Made by a program: the position numbers and the translations under genes | Shown: piece after piece, positions 29,331-39,437 of the stretch | Numbering within the stretch: position 1 is the first letter of the stretch | How the letters are laid out: each line of letters opens with the position of its first letter | Assembly: GCA_963576735.1 (NCBI GenBank) | Contig: OY755183.1 | Location: 8,761,213 to 8,825,212 of the forward strand | Direction: 5' to 3' | Length of the DNA: 64,000 bases | Source of the DNA: Bedellia somnulentella | Lineage: Eukaryota; Arthropoda; Insecta; Lepidoptera; Bedelliidae | Notes under the pieces: generated by a model | Seen by the model: only the letters and a program-made list of their open reading frames with translations | Databases searched by the model: none | Told to the model about the DNA's origin: nothing

Positions 29331-32204
29331 GTGGATAATAACTTATTAAATGTATTTTATCAAAATTGCCGCGGTCTGCGTTCTAAACTAGTTGAATTAC
29401 ATCTTAATATCTTAAACAGCGAGTACGATATCATAGTACTCACAGAGACATGGTTAAGAGAAGGCATCTCTGATGCAGAGATCTGTGACGAACGGTACTC
29501 TATCTTTCGACGTGACAGGGACTATAACGCTACAAATAAGAAAGATGGTGGAGGTGTACTTGTTGCCGTCAAAAAAAACTTACAGGTAATACGAAGAACT
29601 GATTGGGAATCTCCTTTTGTTGAAGAGATCATTCTGCTGCTACCATCAGTTGCAAATGGTGTCCTTCTGAGTGCCTGCTACATACCACCGGTATCCCAAA
29701 AAAATATCTACGAAAGCCATTTATTCAAATTTTTCGATATCTTTACTGAATTGCCTGATTACAATTTTTGTTTACTAGGTGACTATAACCTTCCGGACCT
29801 CAACTGGACATTCCCAAATGGCAGTCAGCTCGGATCTATGACATCTTCTACATCGGAGATAGCTCTGTTACTTGGGAATATAATATCTATACTTAACCTT
29901 AATCAGTTTAATTCATTTAAAAATGACTCTTGCAACTTGTTGGACCTTGTTTTGATAGACCTGGAGGACTCCACCGTGTCTTTATCCGACAGTCCAATGG
30001 TAAAGATAGATCATCATCATCCGCCGCTAATTATAGAGTTACCAGTTGTGAAAAGTACTATTTCATTGTCACATTTAAATATCCCTAAATATAATTTTTA
30101 CAAGACTAATTATGACGCTGCATCTAAATATCTTTCTAGTATAAACTGGTCTAATCAATTTGCCTCATTACATATAAATGATGCCGTCAATAAATTTTAT
30201 AGCCTATTGTACGATATCATAGAGAAAACCACCCCACTAGTTAGAGTTAAGCCTTCTAAATACCCTATTTGGTTCACAAAACACTTAGAAAAAACTCTTC
30301 AATCTAAGGAAAAGTTCTGGCGTCGGTGGCGTACATATGGTCGTCAGTACGATTATCGTAGATTCGCTGTCCTTCGTACAAACGTCAAAAGCTTACTGAC
30401 TAGTTGCCATAACGAATATGTACGTAGAGTAGAGGACGCAACTAGAACTAACATTAAAGCGTTTTGGGCCTATACATCAAAACTCAGGAAAACGAATACG
30501 GGATACCCTTCAAGCATGAAACAGGGAAATCATTCTTCCTGCGACCCCAAAGAGATATGTGAAATGTTCTCTTCTTATTTCCTTTCCGTCTTCGAGCCTT
30601 CCGCCCCCCAAGCCTATGATATTGACGATAGCGAGGGTGAGGCCTCCGTGAGTAACCCTATCATGCATTTGCCAACTATTCAATTAGCGACAAGCGAAGT
30701 CCACACAATGTTATCTACCTTGGAATGTAACAAAGGTCCTGGGCCTGACAAAATTAGCCCTATTTTTTTGAGACTGCTAGCTAAAGATTTGTATGTGCCA
30801 CTATCTATATTATTTAATTTAAGTCTTACTGAAGGCAGGATTCCGGATATCTGGAAACTAGCCTATGTTACACCAATTTACAAGTCTGGTGCTAGGAGTT
30901 TGATTAATAATTATCGTCCAATATCTATATTATCTGCAATAGCTAAGGGGTTTGAAAAATTGGTTCATGCTAGATGTTACTCGTATATAGAGGGATCTTT
31001 AGACGTTAATCAACATGGGTTTGTTAAGGCCAAGTCAACAATTTCAAATCTTCTAGTATATTCCAACTATATATTTGAATCTCTTGATCGTAATATTCCT
31101 GTGGACTCTATTTATACCGACTTTCGCAAAGCTTTTGATAAGGTTGACCACTTATTGCTGCTAAAAAAGCTTTCTTTTAACGGCATAAAAGGAAATTTAC
31201 TTCGTTGGTTCTCCTCATACCTCTGCCGCAGACATCAGGCAGTCACACTAAACGGCTATATTTCGAACGTCTCTACCATAAGCTCTGGAGTCCCTCAGGG
31301 ATCCATTTTAGGGCCTTTGCTTTTTGTGATCTTCCTGAACGATATAAGTGAATGTTTTCATCATACTAACTATCTTTTGTACGCCGATGACCTTAAGATC
31401 TATAAGCAAATAAGATGCATTGAGGACTTTATATTAGTGCAAGAAGATCTCGATAGATTTTATAATTATTGCTTAAATAATAAAATATTTCTAGCAACTG
31501 ACAAATGCAAAGTCATCACATTTTCACGGAGATCTCAAAACATTCACAATACTTACACAATTGGTGTCTGTAACCTAGATAGAGTAACTTCTATTCGCGA
31601 TCTGGGCGTAATATTTGACTCGAAGCTGTTGTTCAATGAACATGTAGAGTATATTATCAACAAAGCCTACCGTATGCTTGGATTTGTACTGAGAGTCTCA
31701 AAGCAATTTAGGAAAGCTGAAACATACATAACTCTTTTTCAATCTTTGGTACGTTCAAACTTAGAGTATGCGTCGGTCGTTTGGAATCCTCTATATGAAA
31801 TCTATAAAAAACGGTTAGAGCTTATACAGAAAAAGTTCCTTCGCACCCTAAATTTCCGTATGCGGTGTCCTAGGCTGTCTTATAGAGATCTCTTAATTGA
31901 ATACAAAATGATATCTTTGCACGATCGTCGTATCCTGGCTGACTTAATAGTTCTGCAGGGTATATGTTCTTCCCAATTCAACTGCCCCGACTTACTGGCA
32001 AAACTTAGTTTACGTGTTCCGAGTCACGCTACAAGGAATAAACATGTATTCGCCCTAGGGGTCAGCAGGACCAATGTAGGTAAGAGGGCTCCTTTGTGCA
32101 GGATGTGCGATACATATAATATTTATTTCACGGATGTAGACTTATTCTGCTTTTCGAGGCCGCGCTGCAAGAAAATGTTCTTACTTATTTTAAAAAGTCT
32201 TTAA
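29331..32204 (+). CDS. LINE ORF2: endonuclease and reverse transcriptase
   Basis: Long open frame, 958 codons from a GTG at 29331, in the same frame open from 29313. The N-terminal endonuclease has YQNCRGLRSK, LTETWL, GDYNLPDLNW and the terminal DHHHPP. The RT domain has motif A DFRKAFDKVDH near nucleotide 31119, motif B SGVPQGSILGP near 31284, and the catalytic YADD at 31380-31391. The C-terminus has the SLVRSNLEYASVVWNP segment typical of the CR1 group. No stop or frameshift interrupts these motifs. The expected start would lie at the VDNNLL codons, where GTG stands instead of ATG. The preceding frame ends with TAA at 29336-29338, overlapping this start, so loss of the start codon or reinitiation is possible. 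Confidence 0.9.
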   Translation: MDNNLLNVFYQNCRGLRSKLVELHLNILNSEYDIIVLTETWLREGISDAEICDERYSIFRRDRDYNATNKKDGGGVLVAVKKNLQVIRRTDWESPFVEEIILLLPSVANGVLLSACYIPPVSQKNIYESHLFKFFDIFTELPDYNFCLLGDYNLPDLNWTFPNGSQLGSMTSSTSEIALLLGNIISILNLNQFNSFKNDSCNLLDLVLIDLEDSTVSLSDSPMVKIDHHHPPLIIELPVVKSTISLSHLNIPKYNFYKTNYDAASKYLSSINWSNQFASLHINDAVNKFYSLLYDIIEKTTPLVRVKPSKYPIWFTKHLEKTLQSKEKFWRRWRTYGRQYDYRRFAVLRTNVKSLLTSCHNEYVRRVEDATRTNIKAFWAYTSKLRKTNTGYPSSMKQGNHSSCDPKEICEMFSSYFLSVFEPSAPQAYDIDDSEGEASVSNPIMHLPTIQLATSEVHTMLSTLECNKGPGPDKISPIFLRLLAKDLYVPLSILFNLSLTEGRIPDIWKLAYVTPIYKSGARSLINNYRPISILSAIAKGFEKLVHARCYSYIEGSLDVNQHGFVKAKSTISNLLVYSNYIFESLDRNIPVDSIYTDFRKAFDKVDHLLLLKKLSFNGIKGNLLRWFSSYLCRRHQAVTLNGYISNVSTISSGVPQGSILGPLLFVIFLNDISECFHHTNYLLYADDLKIYKQIRCIEDFILVQEDLDRFYNYCLNNKIFLATDKCKVITFSRRSQNIHNTYTIGVCNLDRVTSIRDLGVIFDSKLLFNEHVEYIINKAYRMLGFVLRVSKQFRKAETYITLFQSLVRSNLEYASVVWNPLYEIYKKRLELIQKKFLRTLNFRMRCPRLSYRDLLIEYKMISLHDRRILADLIVLQGICSSQFNCPDLLAKLSLRVPSHATRNKHVFALGVSRTNVGKRAPLCRMCDTYNIYFTDVDLFCFSRPRCKKMFLLILKSL

Positions 32205-32492
32205 TGTGTGCGTATGTTATTAATTATTATAATTATTGTTTGAATTTATCTTAAGAATGTTGTGTATTTACTTTTGTCTATTTATGTTCTTTGTGGTTGT
32301 TATCCTTTTTCATATTTTATTTCTGTTTTTCTGTAATGATAACTTTTTTGTATTGATTGTTTTTGTATTGTATTTGTATTGATTGTTTTTGTTACCTATC
32401 TGTGAGAAAAGTTGAGGAGATACCAAAATTTATTTACTTATGTTCTATATGTTGTTATTTTATATTCTTTTTGCTATTTCTGTTTTTTCTCC

Positions 32493-32518
32493 TTAATAAA
32501 TAAATAAATAAATAAATA
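32493..32518 (+). repeat. (AATA)n tail of the LINE
   Basis: Five to six AATA units mark the 3' end of the CR1/L2-group element. Confidence 0.85.
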
Positions 32519-32519
32519 G

Positions 32520-32989
32520 AGCTAGAGTGTGATGACAAGTCTAATATTTTTTTCTTTTAACATTAACTTTAGGGGATTATATTGCATTTTTTTATATTTA
32601 GTTGAGAGTATTATCTATCTTCTTCTTCTATCTTTCTATACTATAATAAGACTGTACCGAGGTCAAAACTGTACATTGAAGAAAAAAATTTAAAACCGGT
32701 GTAATATGTTTAATTTTCGATACTGAAGCCAAATTTGGGCTTTTTGAAAAAAATTACTGTCTGTCTGTATGTCCGGTCATCACGTTAATTCTACCAGACG
32801 GATCTTGATCAAATTTGGTGTAAATGCAGCTTATACACCTGGCCAACATATAGAATATAATATATCCCGGATTTCGCAAGGGTTCCTACAGGAACATAAA
32901 AAAACATAACTTTTATATGGCTCCCCATATTTACACGATTCATTTGTTCATCGAACGACTTTGTCAGACTATTCATTAATAGTCTGTTT
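32520..32989. other. Non-coding stretch with GTCTGTCTGT scrap
   Basis: Includes ACTGTCTGTCTGTATGTCCG at about 32755, possibly a remnant of the GGGTTCCGT-type repeat or a related family. No gene is supported. Confidence 0.35.
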
Positions 32990-33348
32990 GACATGATAGT
33001 CCAGTGGGTAAGAACACCCGCCCGAAAAACAGAAGGGCGTGAGTTCCAATCCTGGGACGGGCCTACACCAATTTGTCTTTTCTAAAGTCATATGTGTGGT
33101 TAATTTATCATGCTTGCTAACGGTGAGGGAAAACATCGTGAGGAAACCCACATGGCTGAGTTGTACTTAGTCATGTGACAGTGTATTCGTACAAAACGGC
33201 GATAGGCCTGCCCCCTATCACATGAGTACACTGTCTAAGCAAAACGTGGGTACCTTCTCTGGAAACTAGATGGCGCTTGCCATGTGAGTTCAGGAGTATT
33301 GGTACCTCTGCCAACCCCTTCGGGGATAAAACGGCGTGAACGTTTTAT
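32990..33348 (+). mobile_element. tRNA-derived SINE (family T), near full length
   Basis: Best complete example. The tRNA-like head has GATAGTCCAGTGGGTAAGAA (box A region) and GAGTTCCAATCCTGGGACGG (box B region). The body runs through TTGTACTTAGTCATGTGACA and CCCCTATCACATGAGTACAC. The 3' end is CTTCGGGGATAAAACGGCGT followed by GAACGTTTTATG. Length is about 355 bp. Confidence 0.8.
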
Positions 33349-33879
33349 GTTTTAGTCTGTTTGAAAAAAATAAGGGTTTCATCTATTTTCATCAAAATAA
33401 ATGTCCATTTAATTGTTTGTCAATAGTATGACTACTAGATATACAGCTTATCTAAAATTTGAAGGTAACACTAACGTCTTCGTGGCGTAGCAGTATACCG
33501 TTCGGTTAATACTAATCGAACGGAAGATCCAGGTTCGAATATTTGTGATAGCTTAGAATAATAGGAAGCACATTTCCTTCTTTTTCACATTCAAATATGC
33601 GAATATGTATTAATGTAAATTATATGTAAGATAATTGAAAGTATATTGTATGAATTTTGCGTATTCATTTGGTAGTTCTGAGAATATGTTTATAACTTCA
33701 ATTTTTTTGACTATTTTCATACTAATATTTCCATGGATATATTATGCTAAACTTACGCATAAATTAATATTCTGTTTAAGCCTTAGAATGCATAGTTAGT
33801 AAATAATAGCACATATCTCAATTTTAATTTAGTACCGCCATCTATTGACCGATGACTGATTGGCTGCAATCTCTCACAC
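33349..33879. other. Non-coding stretch with a tRNA-like segment
   Basis: Contains a tRNA-like piece at about 33478-33545 with GTGGCGTAGCAGTATACC (D-arm-like) and CCAGGTTCGAAT (box-B-like). No acceptor stem pairs convincingly and the anticodon arm is too long, so it is more likely an eroded SINE head. Confidence 0.35.
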
Positions 33880-34131
33880 ATCACCAACATTCATACTTAC
33901 CAAAGATATTCTCATTTTTGAACATAGAAACTTGGTACAAAATGGTTTGTTTGATAATTCTTATGAACAATTAAAAAGGTTATTTGGAACTCACCCCCTA
34001 AGGGATTGAAATATAGTATAAAGATTTTTGATCTATAAATATACTGTATCTAGAAATTTGAAACTTGATGCGATTGACTGATATAACCACTAAAAAAAGG
34101 AATATATGAAATTCATCCATCAATCAATCAT
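33880..34131 (+). repeat. Unclassified interspersed repeat U1, copy 2
   Basis: Inverted match to 244-475, with TTCTTATGAACAATTAAAAA and related blocks. It is followed directly by a family A copy. Confidence 0.55.
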
Positions 34132-34285
34132 GAGTATATACTAACGGCTATAGATCCCAAAAAAGGGTAGCCACAGCTTCAGAGATAGGTAGTAATTCTT
34201 TATCCACTTTTGGAAGTTGATTGGGGAAAAGGAAATGGGTCTTTAACTGCATCGCCCACTAATCACTTAAAAAGTCTCAATGTTA
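34132..34285 (-). mobile_element. Family A short retroposon, decayed and incomplete
   Basis: CTAACGGCTATAGATCCCAA and CCACTTTTGGAAGTTGATTG are recognisable. The 5' head half is lost beyond about 34285. Confidence 0.6.
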
Positions 34286-34289
34286 TTTA

Positions 34290-34414
34290 TATCTATTACA
34301 ACGCCCAGCAACAAAACAGAAGTTAGTGTAGTTAGATAGTGTTTTGGTATTTTGGATGTAAACCGGATGCAAAAAATGTAGTCCACGCGGACGAAGTCGC
34401 GGGCAAAAAGCTAG
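34290..34414 (+). mobile_element. Helitron-like 3' terminus
   Basis: CCACGCGGACGAAGTCGCGG forms a GC-rich hairpin (CGCG pairing with CGCG) and is followed by GCAAAAAGCTAG and a T. Hairpin plus CTAG is the Helitron 3' hallmark and this exact terminus is common in Lepidoptera. The left extent is uncertain. Confidence 0.55.
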
Positions 34415-34603
34415 TCTTTAATGTAACATGAAATCGTTTAAGGAAAGAGGAATATTATGACCCAAATAAAATACATTTTTACCAAAATATTGGTGAGACC
34501 GTCAGCAAACGGACAAGGCTGATAAAATTAAGGTAGGGTTCCATCTTTGTAAAACAAAATCACATTTCTGTAAATCGCACAAGTTTTTTGACTAAAAGAA
34601 AAT

Positions 34604-34847
34604 ACATGCATATTCTTGCGTCTATAAATTTTTAGAAGGGGTAGCCAGAGCTGAGGAATGAGAAATACCTCTGCCACTTTTGGAAGTTGAGTGGGGGAAA
34701 GATGTTTAAAATAAAGGCTGTTGGTGATGAGTCTCTCTGAACCGCGTCGCCCAAAATTCCTTAAAAAGCCTCAATACCCTTAGTCACCTCTTACCTACAC
34801 TCATGGATAGAAATGGGGTAGTGCTATTCTAAGCCAACACTACACAG
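34604..34847 (-). mobile_element. Family A short retroposon, near full length
   Basis: TTTTAGAAGGGGTAGCCAGA, GGTGATGAGTCTCTCTGAAC and ATTCTAAGCCAACACTACAC in the expected order. The tail is eroded. Confidence 0.75.
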
Positions 34848-35808
34848 AAATATACATATTTAAAGTAATTACTTACATAAACTACATTTGATAACTAAAC
34901 TTATAATTTATTACAAAAAAAATGAAAGAATATTGTTTATAATTTAATAATTTTATAAACCTTACGTAATATTAATCTAAAAAGAAAAACTCAAAATAGG
35001 TATTGTGCATTCATGTAAGCTCATCTTAAGGGCGTCAGCTTGGCTAATCTGCATGTCAGCCTATACTTGTCGTCAGCAAACTGACCGTCATCTATGTTTG
35101 GTTCCACACCAATGTATATTTTTCACCTCAAAAGATCATATAATAGTTATATATTTTATTGCTTTTTGGAACCTTATGAGCACTTCAATCAACTTGAATA
35201 TCCTTGAAACAGTATTCCGCCACCATTGGGAAGAAATAAGCAAACCAAACTGACTTTCAAAAGTGACTTACAGGTGCTTCAGCTTAAAACACATCTAGCT
35301 CTTTGAAGACGTTGACTCCACTCTGACGCAAACGAAATGGCTACTTGATTGTATTATGTCAGTGATGCTATTTATAATGCACAGTTTTGATATATTGATA
35401 ATAAAAAATCTACTATTTGAGCCGTCACCAAACATTCTGGGACAGTACTATCGTACAAATAATGGAATAGTTATGTATAAATTAGGGAAAATTGCAATAA
35501 AAATACATAAAATGTGGTACAACCGTTGCATAAAACTCAAATTTCGGAAGGGTTTTCATATGAAAATATATAGCAAACGCGTTTTATTTTTATCATATTG
35601 TTGGTGGGACACTGAAAAAATGATGACATCAGAGCGAAAATATTTTATATATTTAATATTTATTGTAGTGTTAGTTTAATAAATAAGCTTTCATTTAAAA
35701 ATACTTCTGCAATAAAATGTAGCAACACATAACTTCCCAAAATAATCAAACTTTTAGGACAGTGCAAAAACAGGGGTGTACTTTTTTTTAAACGTGCATT
35801 TTATTATA
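34848..35808. other. Non-coding stretch, nothing recognised
   Basis: AT-rich. The ORFs at 35005-35253 and 35356-35679 show no conserved motif, signal or splice context that I can support. Confidence 0.3.
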
Positions 35809-36203
35809 CAGGGTGTCCAGTAAATAAACGTCCAACCGTTAACCACCAATAGAGGACCCTGTGAAGTGCCCGGAAATGCAATTTTTTTATTATATTAAAC
35901 CTGGTTTAGAAATAAGCCAGGTTTAAGTTGTCCTCCTCTTGCTAACCAATTCTCCTCTAATTCTCAATTTTTGCTAACCAAGCTGTTCTTTGCTTCATTA
36001 GGAGTCTAATAAAAAAAAATATATGCCGATATGCCTATTTTTGCCCTCTTACCATAACAAAATAGCCCAAAGGAATTTAAAAAAATAAAAAACAAGTTAA
36101 ACCTGGCTTATTTCTAAAATAAAAAAAAATGCATTTCCGGGCACTTCACAGGGTCCTCTATTAGTGGTTAACGGTTGGACGTTTATTTACTGGACACACT
36201 GTA
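35807..36203. mobile_element. Mariner-type MITE with long inverted repeats and TA duplication
   Basis: The element (35809-36201, 393 bp) is flanked by TA. Its termini CAGGGTGTCCAGTAAATAAA and TTTATTTACTGGACACACTG continue inward as long inverted repeats through ACGGTTGGACG, CCTCTATT and TGCATTTCCGGGCAC. A second inner pair is AAACCTGG / CCAGGTTT-like. It is non-coding. The TA target and CAGGGTGTCC start fit the Tc1/mariner group. Confidence 0.8.
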
Positions 36204-36640
36204 TTTATATATTCCAATTTAAATTCGCAACACCTTTATTTGTCTTTTATTCACATACGCAGTTATTCACACATTTCTTATCTTCTTCTTCTTCTTTCTT
36301 ATTTCTTTAGAATAATGTGCAAGCGCCGCCGGGTAGTTGTGTATTTCTTCGGCGCGCGCCGTCGCACTAAGGGATGAATGTATGGAGGTCCATGCCCATA
36401 AATACAAAAAACAAAGTTGACAATCAGTCAATGTGTCATACGTCAACGATTAGCCAGTTAAATTACCTACTTGAAAGTACCCTCCAAAGTTGTTTCGCAT
36501 TTGTAGATTTTTAGCAACTGAGCCGCAAAGTTGTTATTCTTTTTCTGTGTTGTGTAAAGGTTGTTCACTACAAAAAAAATAATTATTTCGTTGAACGATT
36601 GTGAAAAATAGTGTGGCCTAGAGGATATTTTTTGTGATGG
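36204..36640. other. Non-coding stretch upstream of the 187-aa ORF
   Basis: Contains a short GC-rich patch near 36320-36370. Nothing else is recognised. Confidence 0.3.
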
Positions 36641-37204
36641 ATGCTGTCGATGAAGGTATTGGCTATAATATTTACACTCATGTTTGTTTACATTGTTCAC
36701 TTCAACCTTGATACATCAATCGCAACGATATTAGAAGTAATATCTTGTGGTCTTCCCGTTGATGTCGAGAAATTTGGGGCCTTTTGTTCTGATACTGCCC
36801 AAGCGTACGTGGCCCTGTATTCCTGGCTTCCCATGTCGCCGACTGTCCATAAAATATTGATTCATGGACCATCAGTGATCAAGACTGCTATTCTCCCTAT
36901 CGGAATGCTTTCTGAGGAAGCAGCTGAAGCTAGGAATAAACATTTTCGGCAATATCGGCTGCAATTCGCTCGTAAATTTACCAGAGAAGACAGCAATATG
37001 GATATTCTCAGCAGACTACTTCTGTCTTCAGATCCTTTTATTTCATGTACTCGTGCAGCAAAACATAAAAAAAGCACGCCGCTAACGAAAGAAGCATTAA
37101 AGTTACTGGCATCCGAGAGCATCGAAAAACCGTCTGAAGCAACAACAATGGATGACAATGGCGATTTTGATGATAGTCTCACTAGTGGACCCCCTGCCAC
37201 TTAA
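36641..37204 (+). CDS. Unrecognised 187-aa ORF, probably repeat-borne
   Basis: Open frame from ATG 36641 to TAA 37202-37204. Residues 5-22 are hydrophobic and could be a membrane anchor or chance read-through. The middle has a distinctive SEEAAEARNKHFRQYR segment followed by a basic ARKFTRED stretch and LLLSSDPFIS. The C-terminus is acidic (DDNGDFDDS). I have seen similar E-A-A-E-A-R-N-K-x-F-R segments in uncharacterised multi-copy arthropod proteins, but cannot name the family or a function. The TAA is followed at once by a Helitron-like repeat block, which suggests the frame is carried by, or truncated by, a mobile element. The ATG may not be the true start, since the conserved-looking part begins about residue 37. 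An intron-lacking fragment of a transposon protein is the likeliest explanation. Confidence 0.45.
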   Translation: MLSMKVLAIIFTLMFVYIVHFNLDTSIATILEVISCGLPVDVEKFGAFCSDTAQAYVALYSWLPMSPTVHKILIHGPSVIKTAILPIGMLSEEAAEARNKHFRQYRLQFARKFTREDSNMDILSRLLLSSDPFISCTRAAKHKKSTPLTKEALKLLASESIEKPSEATTMDDNGDFDDSLTSGPPAT

Positions 37205-37325
37205 CCCGTACTACTTTCGTTCCCGTTGGAATTTCGGGATAGTAGCCTATAATGGTATTACAAAGTTTCATCAAAATCCATCTAGCCGTTTTGCGTGAAA
37301 AGTGAGAGGCAGTACGTAGTAACGA
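37205..37325 (-). repeat. Helitron-like internal block
   Basis: CCGTTGGAATTTCGGGATAG, GTTTCATCAAAATCCATCTA and GTGAAAAGTGAGAGGCAG correspond to the interior of the repeat whose 5' end is at 1467, in the same orientation. The terminal motif is lost. Confidence 0.45.
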
Positions 37326-38049
37326 ACAATTTGTCTTTAGGTATACCGTAAGTGTAAGCATAATTAAAACATGGAATTCAATAAATAAACATATTTTTCA
37401 TTTATAAATAACGTTCTTGATACTTTAAAGTGATAAAATATTTTTGGGCACGTTTTGACGAAAAAATACCTATGTGCGTCGCCCACCAGTCGGGACCTTG
37501 ACATTGTGCGCACTATCACTACTTGTTTCGATTACCGAGTGTCGTGGTTATATTATCCTGTTGTTATTCTACTTCTTGTTCTCTTACTATCCTTCTAACT
37601 TCTGTGTATGTTTTGTATCATTGTGGACCGTATTATATGTGAATTTACAAGTGAGTTAAGATTTCTTATTTATCTTCACCTCAACCACTAACTATACCAA
37701 CTTAAAACTATCGTGATGTGTATAAAAGTAGGAAACTTATATTATTAACATGTATCACGCCAAAAGAAAATCTAAAAAGGTAAAGATAATATTGTAGGTT
37801 TTATAAATATTCTTTATATTCTCTTATTACTTTATTTTAATATTATGGTTTCTTTATAAGTTTTCGATTTGAAGAAATTTATATTTAATTATTTGCTACA
37901 TAATCTAAAAAAGGTGTAGCGCATATGTTTCTATCGGCATTTCTCTTCTCAAGCTTAACAAAGGAATGCAAGATTAATTGTTTATTGTTTACTATGTAAC
38001 CGTGAGCATAAAAGGATTCTTTTAGTTACTTTTTTTTGTTTTTTTACAG
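37326..38049. other. Non-coding stretch, nothing recognised
   Basis: The ORF at 37474-37659 is hydrophobic but AT-rich and lacks any supporting feature. Confidence 0.3.
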
Positions 38050-38770
38050 TTAAATACCATTCGACTTTGGTCGCGTCGGTATCAAGAAAAAGGACACGTG
38101 AGGACTACACCTCCCCGAAATCCGCGCCTCGTTATTATCACACAAACACAGTCAGACAACATGGTGGCTTGGTAAACCAAGAGCAGCCATCAACTCTGAC
38201 AAGACATTTCGCTTCTCTGTGTGGTTGTGACATAGTCACCGTGCGCAGTGCTCCGAGACGTGCTGGAATACGACACAGAAGACCAGCAATAAAAATTATT
38301 CAATCAGATGCCCATAAAGCGGCTCCTGTTCGTTTTGCATGGGACTTTCGGGATTTCGATTTTTCACATGCCCTATTTTCCGACGAACAATCTTTTAAAT
38401 CCAACGAGAATGGTCGGCGGCATTTATTTAATGTTGTCTCAAACAATAATCGGGAAGAGTGGTGGGTAACATGTGGGCATGGATGAGCGCTGCCAGTCCT
38501 GGCTATATAGCTTTCACGCCAGGGAGAGCCACATGGTGTTAATGAATTAAGAATGTTGCAGAGTGTTGTTGTATTGTGTTGCAAGAAATGATACCCACGG
38601 TGCAAATGGTCCACGAGATGCTTGTTCTGAAATTGATTTATTCAGGACAACTGTCCGATACATCGTTCACGGATTGTGCAGTCATGGATCCAGGAACTAC
38701 CTGACTTAATGCCATAGAAAATCTGTGGGCCTTTATGGTCCAGAGACGGAATATTAGGAACAGAATAATT
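38050..38770 (+). pseudogene. Tc1-type transposase relic
   Basis: Successive frames encode IRLWSRRYQEKGHV, then RRAGIRHRRPAIKII, FAWDFRDFDFSHALFSDEQS, WAWMSAASPGY, QDNCPIH, SRIVQSWIQELPDL and ENLWAFMV. The FSDE and QDN positions correspond to the first two acids of the DDE catalytic triad, and the ENLWA end to the third motif region. The helix-turn-helix part at the left is also readable. At least three frame changes are present. A short deletion seems to join ELPDL directly to the NPIENLW region, removing the segment between two PDL motifs. The copy is inactive. Terminal inverted repeats were not found. Confidence 0.75.
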
Positions 38771-39309
38771 AGTTTTAAAAATGGAGTTTGCAGACATAGA
38801 CCGCTTTTTAAGTAGATTTTACTAATTGGCAAATTTATTTGAGTGGACAATTGTGGCCGTGGTAACTAACACACTTTATTTTAAAATCGATTTGTATTGG
38901 TTGCGGTTGTAACTTTTTAAATAATGGACGTATACAACATGTTATTATTAATTTAAATGAATGGGACAATTTGAGAAATTTTATAAACTTTTTTATTTAG
39001 TGTTTTTTTTTGTGCTTAGTGACGAGTTGACCACCTATCTGTGTGCTATCTGTGTGTAGTTTGTGTTATACAAAAATGTGTTTTTCCTTGAAATCAAAAA
39101 CAAAATTGTTCTAATTAAATTACCAAATATTTCTACCATATAGTGATTAAGATATATAACCATTTACAATATAGGAAGTACTTTATTAAGCTTTAGCAGC
39201 GTAAGAACATTCCTAATAAGCAAATGATACTACAATATCACTAAATTGTTAAGTAAGTTGTGAAGTAATTCATATAATAATAATTAATTATCATTTTAAG
39301 TTTTACGTT
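38771..39309. other. Non-coding stretch, nothing recognised
   Basis: AT-rich DNA following the transposase relic. It may include its decayed right end. Confidence 0.3.
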
Positions 39310-39437
39310 CATTTTTAAGGAATGGCAACTAGTTGCCCTTATGATTCCTAGGCAGGGCGCTACTTGTACTGTTTCACTTCTGTATCACCTATTTAGCTTA
39401 TGACTTGCAATAAATTTTCTATTCTATTCTATCTATT
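39310..39437 (+). mobile_element. CR1-type LINE 3' end with ATTCT tail
   Basis: ATGACTTGCAATAAATTTTC followed by TATTCTATTCTATC. An (ATTCT)n tail after an AATAAA-like motif is typical of CR1/Zenon-group LINE 3' ends. Only the last ~130 bases are present. Confidence 0.5.

Larger units (their letters stand above)
28600..32519 (+). mobile_element. Nearly intact CR1/L2-group non-LTR retrotransposon
   Basis: Plus-strand element with a truncated ORF1 (28646-29020), a ~310-base inter-ORF segment, a 958-codon ORF2 (29331-32204), a ~280-base 3' UTR and an (AATA)n tail at about 32493-32518. The endonuclease-then-RT order, the SGVPQGS motif and the microsatellite tail fit the CR1/L2/Daphne part of the Jockey superfamily. 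The exact clade needs a tree. No target duplication was found, consistent with an uncertain 5' truncation. The long open frame suggests a young insertion. Confidence 0.8.

Noticed and set aside
33478..33545. Possible tRNA gene
   Set aside because: D-arm-like and box-B-like motifs are there, but no acceptor stem pairs and the anticodon arm is too long.
35005..35679. Two plus-strand ORFs of 82 and 107 aa
   Set aside because: No conserved motif and AT-driven codon use. They lie between a retroposon and a MITE without gene context.
37474..37659. 61-aa hydrophobic ORF with a possible GTGAGT donor after it
   Set aside because: No start context, partner exon or family likeness could be found. The hydrophobicity follows from the T-rich composition.
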